From a virus: 31,770 nucleotides of DNA. Below the pieces are notes generated by a model. The model did not search any database. It was given only the letters and a program-made list of their open reading frames with translations, and was not told where the DNA came from. Both the position numbers and the translations under genes were made by a program. Of the stretch, positions 30,092 through 31,770 are shown piece after piece (within the stretch, counting starts at the first letter, position 1; each line of letters starts with the position of its first letter). The stretch is taken from IMG/VR virus record IMGVR_UViG_3300042544_000359, positions 1 to 31,770 of that record; one strand, given 5' to 3'.

Positions 30092-30366
30092 TTGATTCTC
30101 CAAAGAGTAAGCACAGGTTCCGCGCCGAACTCGGGTGCTGCCCAGAACACGGGCGTGAACGGACGACCCGCTTCCTCGGCCTCTTTCGTGGCAGCGACTT
30201 GCGTGCGGTAGATTTCCTCGGGTGTACCAAAGAGCAAGCTGTACATCATGGAGTCAATCCAGTCTTCACGGTGCGGTGGATACTCGGCTACAGTCTCCCG
30301 TGCTGCCTTGATAACTTTCATGGCGGCGAGCAGTGAGCGGTCCATAGGGTTCAACCTGATAGTCAT
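30088..30366 (-). CDS. Small unknown protein (92 aa)
   Basis: ATGA overlap with both neighbours and a ribosome binding site GGAGG. Helical opening (SLLAAMKVIKAARETVAEYP), then HREDWIDSMMYSLLFGTPEEIYRTQ and a hydrophobic end (FTPVFWAAPEFGAEPVLTLW). No family recognised. Co-expressed with the zinc-ribbon protein. Confidence 0.68.
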   Translation of the reverse strand: MTIRLNPMDRSLLAAMKVIKAARETVAEYPPHREDWIDSMMYSLLFGTPEEIYRTQVAATKEAEEAGRPFTPVFWAAPEFGAEPVLTLWRIK

Positions 30367-30458
30367 TGTGGCCTCCAGACGAACAGGTCAAGCAGCACAA
30401 CGATGACTGCAATCACCATCACAGTCACACGGACAAGGCGTTCAGTATTGGTAAACAT
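30363..30458 (-). CDS. Tiny single-pass membrane peptide (31 aa)
   Basis: Short ORF between the first and third genes of the P2 unit. ATG at 30458 has GAGGAG with seven-base spacing and the stop overlaps the next start by ATGA. Basic N-terminus (MFTNTERLVR), then one transmembrane helix (TVMVIAVIVVLLDLFVW). It overlaps the previous gene by 17 bases. The pattern fits a small membrane peptide that could modify a host membrane protein; no homologue is known to me. Confidence 0.62.
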   Translation of the reverse strand: MFTNTERLVRVTVMVIAVIVVLLDLFVWRPQ

Positions 30459-30657
30459 TTGGTGCTCCTCGCTTGGTTGGATAGAGCAGACCCGTGTTGG
30501 GGTCAATCAAGCCCGCAGGGTTTGCATTGGCGGGCAAGGCTTTGCGGTCTTCGGCCATGAGCACGGAGAACTCAAGGTCGGTAATAAGGCCATCTGCCCA
30601 TAGCTGTACTGCGTCGCACACACTCTTGTGGTGAACATCGAGATCATCTTGTGTCAT
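30442..30657 (-). CDS. Small unknown protein, first gene of P2 unit (71 aa)
   Basis: The ATG at 30657 has no strong ribosome binding site (GGAGTAATGT upstream). Opening MTQDDLDVHHKSVCDAVQLW is acidic and helical; the end LIDPNTGLLYPTKRGAPNVYQY has no clear fold. The gene follows the P2 leader, with dyad copy 4 about 30 bases upstream. No function can be assigned. Confidence 0.68.
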   Translation of the reverse strand: MTQDDLDVHHKSVCDAVQLWADGLITDLEFSVLMAEDRKALPANANPAGLIDPNTGLLYPTKRGAPNVYQY

Positions 30658-30684
30658 ACATTACTCCAATAAAGGTTGAACAAA

Positions 30685-30699
30685 CCGACAACATGGCGG
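30685..30699 (-). repeat. Dyad element copy 4, in inverted orientation
   Basis: CCGACA-ACA-TGGCGG with one mismatch in the dyad. The flanks GAACAAA and AATGTC are swapped relative to copies 1-3, so it reads in the opposite orientation. It lies in the P2 leader, about 30 bases before the ATG at 30657, and is noncoding. Confidence 0.72.
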
Positions 30700-30745
30700 A
30701 ATGTCTGTTGCCGCTAGATACAGAGATATTACTGTCTGTCTTATC

Positions 30746-30764
30746 AATGTACCTAGAGTACATT
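30746..30764 (-). promoter_or_regulatory. Operator-like dyad at P2
   Basis: Perfect 7-bp inverted repeat AATGTAC-CTAGA-GTACATT that overlaps the downstream end of the P2 -10 box and covers the expected start of transcription. A bound repressor would block open-complex formation. A second dyad TTGACA-A-TGTCAA (30778-30790) includes the -35. Confidence 0.7.
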
Positions 30765-30790
30765 GTACCACACATACTTGACAATGTCAA
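30762..30790 (-). promoter_or_regulatory. Sigma70-type promoter P2
   Basis: Leftward -35 TTGACA (30785-30790), 17-base spacer and -10 TACAAT (30762-30767). It lies in the 148-base gap before the gene at 30657; the leader of about 100 bases contains dyad copy 4. The gap holds no ORF. The promoter would drive the long unit ending at the terminator at 22612. Confidence 0.85.
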
Positions 30791-30805
30791 GTAGCTGTTC
30801 GCGTT

Positions 30806-31585
30806 TCAACCCTCGTGTTCGGTCTTGCGCTGCTGTGCCCGCAGCCACTCTTCCCTGCGCCTGATGGCCGCAAAGATACTTGTGTCGTCGGAGTCCACTT
30901 GCTGCACTTCAACCTTTTTGGACTTTTGGACAGGCGTTTTGGCAACCAGATCGTCCAGCTTGGCCTCGATATCGTCGAACGAAAACTCATCGGACTCGGC
31001 GGGCTCGATGTCTCGCGTGGGCGTCATGCTTCGCATCACCAGCACAGGAACAGTCGGGTCGGCGTAGATCGTCTCAGCGTTGATCATGTGTTTTGGCTTG
31101 AACGCGTTGGTATGGCGATGGTCGGGTATACCCTTACAGTCGAACCCCGCCCGCGCTGCTGTCTCTGCTAGATGACGCAGGATGACGGGGTCGGTTGGTT
31201 TCAAAGTCTCCAACACTTCGTCCGGTGGTGCAACCAGATGTCGGCTTTCCGTCTGACTTGGTAACAGCGCAGTGGGCGAATCCGATGCTCGACGCTCTTT
31301 CACATACGCGCCCGCTTCGGTGTGGTGGTACGGATTGACGCAGAACCGTGTGTTGCACCAACGCACTACCCGTGTGCTGGCAGGTGGGAACCTACAGACA
31401 GTGAATAGGATGCGGGCAACGCTGGTTGTGCCAAACAATTTAGACAGCGGTGAGGCAGGTGCGAGCATGGGCATGGTCATCGTGACCTTGTCAGGCCAGA
31501 TGTAGCAGTCGTCGTGGCGGGCACAGTTGTGGAACAGATCGTCGGCGGTCTTGTACTTTTGGGGGCGACCGTTGGGTTTGGGCAT
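30806..31585 (-). CDS. HNH-derived treble-clef protein (259 aa)
   Basis: The ATG at 31585 has AAGGAG seven bases upstream; an upstream in-frame methionine at 31636 lies in the promoter region and is rejected. The N-terminal 90 residues show CYIWPDK (C27), a middle VARILFTVC and RWCNTRFCVNPYHH (C77, C82, N84, H87, H88). The C-x4-C-V-N-P-x-H motif ends the treble clef of phage HNH proteins. The first catalytic His-rich strand seems reduced, so it may be a DNA-binding relic rather than an active endonuclease. The long C-terminal part is polar and charged with EFSFDDIEAKLDDLVAK. It is a first-transcribed gene under its own promoter P1, so a host-takeover or regulatory role is possible. Confidence 0.7.
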   Translation of the reverse strand: MPKPNGRPQKYKTADDLFHNCARHDDCYIWPDKVTMTMPMLAPASPLSKLFGTTSVARILFTVCRFPPASTRVVRWCNTRFCVNPYHHTEAGAYVKERRASDSPTALLPSQTESRHLVAPPDEVLETLKPTDPVILRHLAETAARAGFDCKGIPDHRHTNAFKPKHMINAETIYADPTVPVLVMRSMTPTRDIEPAESDEFSFDDIEAKLDDLVAKTPVQKSKKVEVQQVDSDDTSIFAAIRRREEWLRAQQRKTEHEG

Positions 31586-31634
31586 GATTTTCTCCTTGGG
31601 TTGAAAACTCGGGCTATTAATAAAAGCCATCGAC

Positions 31635-31663
31635 ATAGTATATCAAAGTAGGGCATTTGACAA
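31635..31663 (-). promoter_or_regulatory. Sigma70-type promoter P1
   Basis: Leftward -35 TTGTCA (31658-31663), with overlapping -10 candidates TACTAT (17-base spacer) or TATACT (15-base spacer) at 31635-31642. About 50 bases separate it from the ATG at 31585. TGACA-ATACC-TGTCA forms a dyad over the -35, similar in layout to P2. Confidence 0.62.
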
Positions 31664-31770
31664 TACCTGTCAGCTTTTTTGAGGGTTTTATTAATAATAT
31701 TTTATAAGAGTGCTCATACGGTGGGATAGGGAGAGAAGGAAAAAGAGAAATTGTGAAATCATCCTATTCT
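31664..31770 (-). other. AT-rich noncoding stretch at window edge
   Basis: No ORF fits here on either strand. It holds a palindrome TTATTAATAA (31688-31697), a T6 run and a purine-rich segment near 31731-31760. This may be control or terminus sequence upstream of the first leftward gene, but the window ends too soon to judge. Confidence 0.4.

Overview
The window looks like part of the genome of a tailed bacteriophage with a short-tailed (podovirus-like) virion, probably from an uncultured aquatic phage of a Gram-negative host. The evidence is the combination of very large glycine/glutamine-rich virion proteins, a 2365-residue multidomain virion protein, and a compact replication and recombination set: primase-helicase, family A DNA polymerase, zinc-finger single-stranded-DNA-binding-like protein, SNF2-like helicase, VRR-NUC and RecB/Cas4-type nucleases. 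Many small phage-only proteins overlap by ATGA or TAATG. I saw no integrase, terminase, lysis gene, tRNA or CRISPR array. The host guess rests only on E. coli-like promoter signals and on recollection of similar small proteins.

Layout. Bases 1-10513 are rightward virion genes: the 3' end of a structural gene, a GNAT-like protein, an 885-residue ejection-type protein and the 2365-residue protein with a central HExxH metalloprotease-like motif. A 57-codon gene with its own ribosome binding site appears to be nested in another frame inside the giant gene (4485-4658). A hairpin at 10518-10541 separates this arm from everything else, which runs leftward.

The leftward arm (31585 down to 10563) reads as four transcription units, each with a promoter I can see. 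P1 (31635-31663) serves an HNH-derived treble-clef protein. P2 (30762-30790), with a dyad over its -10 end and another over its -35, serves about 18 genes down to 22656, ending at a clear terminator (22612-22636). P3 (22509-22537, TTGACA-17-TATATT) serves VRR-NUC, a small protein, DNA polymerase, Cas4-like nuclease, an HTH/DUF6378-like protein, a run of tiny genes, an HNH-like protein and the SNF2-like helicase. P4 (15273-15300, TTGACA-16-TACAAT) overlaps the helicase stop codon and serves a conserved small protein, the ssDNA-binding-like protein, an HTH protein, primase-helicase and a last small protein.

The most unusual region is the P2 unit. It holds a MoxR-type AAA+ ATPase, a metallopeptidase/VWA protein of the DUF2201 type, and three unknown proteins of 351, 291 and 291 residues. 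This resembles chaperone-like AAA/VWA pairs. Five copies of a dyad element (core CCGACA-N3-TGTCGG with semi-conserved flanks) occur in the window: four sit 24-41 bases upstream of start codons in the P2 unit, and the fifth lies between its terminator and P3. Five small genes of 31-59 codons were recovered from gaps in this unit because they complete unbroken ATGA overlap chains or have strong ribosome binding sites.
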